Positions 21,474 to 22,500 of a stretch of DNA of 22,500 bases are shown in pieces (position 1 is the first letter of the stretch; each line of letters begins with the position of its first letter). The stretch lies in NCBI GenBank assembly GCA_016946835.1, contig JACVTC010000001.1, positions 1,910,001 to 1,932,500 on the forward strand. Direction: 5' to 3'. Source of the DNA: Neocallimastix lanati (nom. inval.) (Eukaryota; Neocallimastigomycota; Neocallimastigomycetes; Neocallimastigales; Neocallimastigaceae). The translations under genes and the position numbers were made by a program. The notes under the pieces are model-generated. The model was not told where the DNA came from and did no database searches. It saw only the letters and a list, made by a program, of their open reading frames with translations.

Positions 21474-21517
21474 TCGAATTTAATGATTTGAAAAGAAGTC
21501 TTCGAATTTTATTTTAA
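20369..21517 (+). CDS. Acidic Asn/Tyr-rich protein (382 aa), family not recognised
   Basis: An uninterrupted frame from ATG (context AACAAAAATG) to TAA at 21515-21517. Residues 1-63 are of ordinary complexity (TSPKEPAAFCPVPQ, then NYEQWCALYSMDDDN). Residues 64-150 are a Tyr/Asn/Asp/Glu-rich acidic stretch. Residues 177-197 are a Ser/Glu cluster (TDSDTSVESQESEEE) of casein-kinase-2 type. Residues 226-350 look the most conserved in style, with GQTFTFGFPEAMSNKHGARS at 275-294 and two basic-Ser motifs, HRKSNSL (299-305) and RKRAFSL (337-343), that fit PKA-type or 14-3-3-type phosphosites. Eleven Asn (357-367) follow, then a short basic end. There are no membrane segments, signal peptide or catalytic motif. 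A phospho-regulated, largely disordered protein is an inference; no function is assigned. Confidence 0.9.
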
Positions 21518-21521
21518 ATTC

Positions 21522-21527
21522 AATAAA
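21522..21527 (+). terminator. Candidate poly(A) signal AATAAA
   Basis: AATAAA starts 5 bases after the stop of the 382-aa gene and is followed by T-rich sequence. Placement fits a very short 3' UTR, but the hexamer is common in DNA this AT-rich. Confidence 0.4.
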
Positions 21528-21554
21528 TAATTTTTTTTATTTTTTTTTATCTTA

Positions 21555-21588
<34 letters not shown>
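21555..21588. repeat. T14-A20 snapback tract downstream of the 382-aa gene
   Basis: Fourteen T followed directly by twenty A, 38 bases after the stop codon. The same T-run-to-A-run junction recurs in many spacers of the window, for example near 735-775, 10649-10682 and 16327-16350. It may aid 3'-end formation, by inference only. Confidence 0.5.
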
Positions 21589-21595
21589 GAAATAC

Positions 21596-21625
21596 TAAAT
21601 TTTGATAAAACTAAATCAAAATTTA
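21596..21625. repeat. Perfect 11-bp hairpin in the 3' flank of the 382-aa gene
   Basis: TAAATTTTGAT (21596-21606) pairs perfectly with ATCAAAATTTA (21615-21625) around an 8-base loop. It lies 79 bases after the stop, just after the T14-A20 tract, so it may be in the 3' UTR or just beyond the cleavage site. Confidence 0.7.
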
Positions 21626-21840
21626 TCAATATAGAAAATCAATTTATTTATAATATATATATTTAATTATTATTTATTATTCATTTTTTGTTTTTATTTT
21701 ATTTTATATTTTTTTTAATATATTTTATATATTATAAAAAAAATAAAATTAGGTAAAATAAAATAAGATTAAGAGTAATAAATAGTTAAAAATATATATT
21801 TAAATAAATATATATTTTCTATTCTACATTATAGAGTTTA

Positions 21841-21890
21841 CACTTGTAATTTATTATTTTTTTTTATTCTTAATAATTTGATTACAAGTG
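21841..21890. repeat. 10-bp inverted repeat forming a 50-base stem-loop
   Basis: CACTTGTAAT (21841-21850) and ATTACAAGTG (21881-21890) are perfect complements with mixed base content. An inner TTATTA/TAATAA pair and three outer T-A pairs after one mismatch extend the stem. Sequence inside is T-rich. It may be a small fold-back repeat or a structured RNA. Confidence 0.65.
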
Positions 21891-22152
21891 AAAATAATTT
21901 AAAACTTTTAATTTTTTTTTAATATTAAAGAAAAAAAAAATGATTTAATTTTTTTTTATTTATGTTAAATAGTACTTTATTAATTTCAATAAATTTATTT
22001 TATAAGAATTTTTTTTTCTAACTATTGGAAAGAAATCATTAATATCATACCCTTTAGGTTAACAATTCAACAAAAAAAAAAAAAATATTAATTAACCCTT
22101 AATTAAATTTAATATCATAAAAACATACCCAAGTTAATATTTTTTTTTCTAT

Positions 22153-22195
22153 ATAGTTAAAAAGCAATAATAGCTTTTTTTCTTTATTTAACTAT
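22153..22195. repeat. Imperfect inverted repeat overlapping a possible start codon
   Basis: ATAGTTAAA with AAAGC on the left pairs with GCTTT and TTTAACTAT on the right around AATAATA; the right arm carries about 7 unpaired bases. The right arm ends within the ATG at 22194. Confidence 0.5.
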
Positions 22196-22388
22196 GATTG
22201 AAAAAGGAAATAATAATGAATTTATTCATTTTAATATTATTAAAATTTCACCTTTTTTTTTTTTTCAAGAAAAAAAAAGTGAACATTCAAAAAATAAAAA
22301 AGAAAAAAGAAAGAAAAGTAAAAGAATTGGAAAAATAAATTTTAAGGTAAAAAAAAAAAGTGAACTTATTTTAATAGTTAATAGTTAA
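22194..22388 (+). CDS. Possible short or 5'-exon coding region, basic product (uncertain)
   Basis: A 64-codon frame whose first 20 residues (MIEKGNNNEFIHFNIIKISP) look more like protein than the homopolymer frames of the spacers. A Phe run and a Lys/Arg-rich stretch resembling a nuclear signal follow (KKEKRKKSKR). The last part is poor. A GTAAAA donor-like site follows AAG at 22344-22346, so the frame could be the first exon of a gene continuing to the right. A chance frame is equally possible. Confidence 0.25.
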   Translation: MIEKGNNNEFIHFNIIKISPFFFFQEKKSEHSKNKKEKRKKSKRIGKINFKVKKKSELILIVNS

Positions 22389-22500
22389 TAATTAATAATA
22401 TTAAGATTTTATAAAATTATATATATATATTTAAATCTATATATATATATATATTTTAAAAAAAGGTATAGAAAAATTTTAAAGAATAGTTTTATATATT

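Overview
The window is very AT-rich nuclear DNA from a eukaryote. Its genes are sparse and intron-free as read, and the protein products are low in complexity (Asn, Thr, Ser, Gln and Met runs). Spacers are built from long poly(A) and poly(T) tracts, AT dinucleotide runs and (AAT)n or (AAAT)n microsatellites. This best fits an anaerobic gut fungus (Neocallimastigomycota). That is an inference from composition and gene style only; I cannot exclude another AT-extreme eukaryote such as a dictyostelid.

Layout. (1) Positions 2-319, plus strand: the 3' end of a gene entering from the left edge. It starts with a long (AAT)n poly-Asn tract and ends in an ordinary-looking C-terminus; it has no in-frame ATG in view, so it is easily missed. 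(2) 320-1914: AT-rich spacer between two convergent genes. (3) 1915-4899, minus strand: a 994-residue protein with a short helical N-terminus followed by Thr/Ser, Pro-Asn, Gln and Met-x-Met low-complexity tracts. (4) 4900-20368: a 15.5-kb spacer between divergent genes. I find no convincing protein gene in it, but it holds repeats, several hairpins and one clear foreign insertion. (5) 20369-21517, plus strand: a 382-residue acidic, Asn/Tyr-rich protein. (6) 21518-22500: spacer with two strong stem-loops and a possible short coding start at 22194.

The most interesting object is a 395-bp block at 11707-12101. Three 60-base lines counted inside it hold 72 G+C of 180 (40%), against 9 of 60 in one nearby line counted. 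It is bounded by an exact 15-bp direct repeat (GAGAAAATTAATAAA). Near its right end, on the minus strand, are a perfect Pol III B-box and a tRNA 3' half (T-arm, acceptor strand, discriminator and CCA) with canonical spacing. The rest is a chain of small stem-loops. I read it as a 5'-truncated, tRNA-derived SINE-like retroposon on the minus strand. It sits inside a 3-kb field of diverged repeats (about 10.4-13.4 kb) that share two motif blocks.

The genes show no shared pathway. Neither complete protein is recognised as a known family; both look largely disordered.
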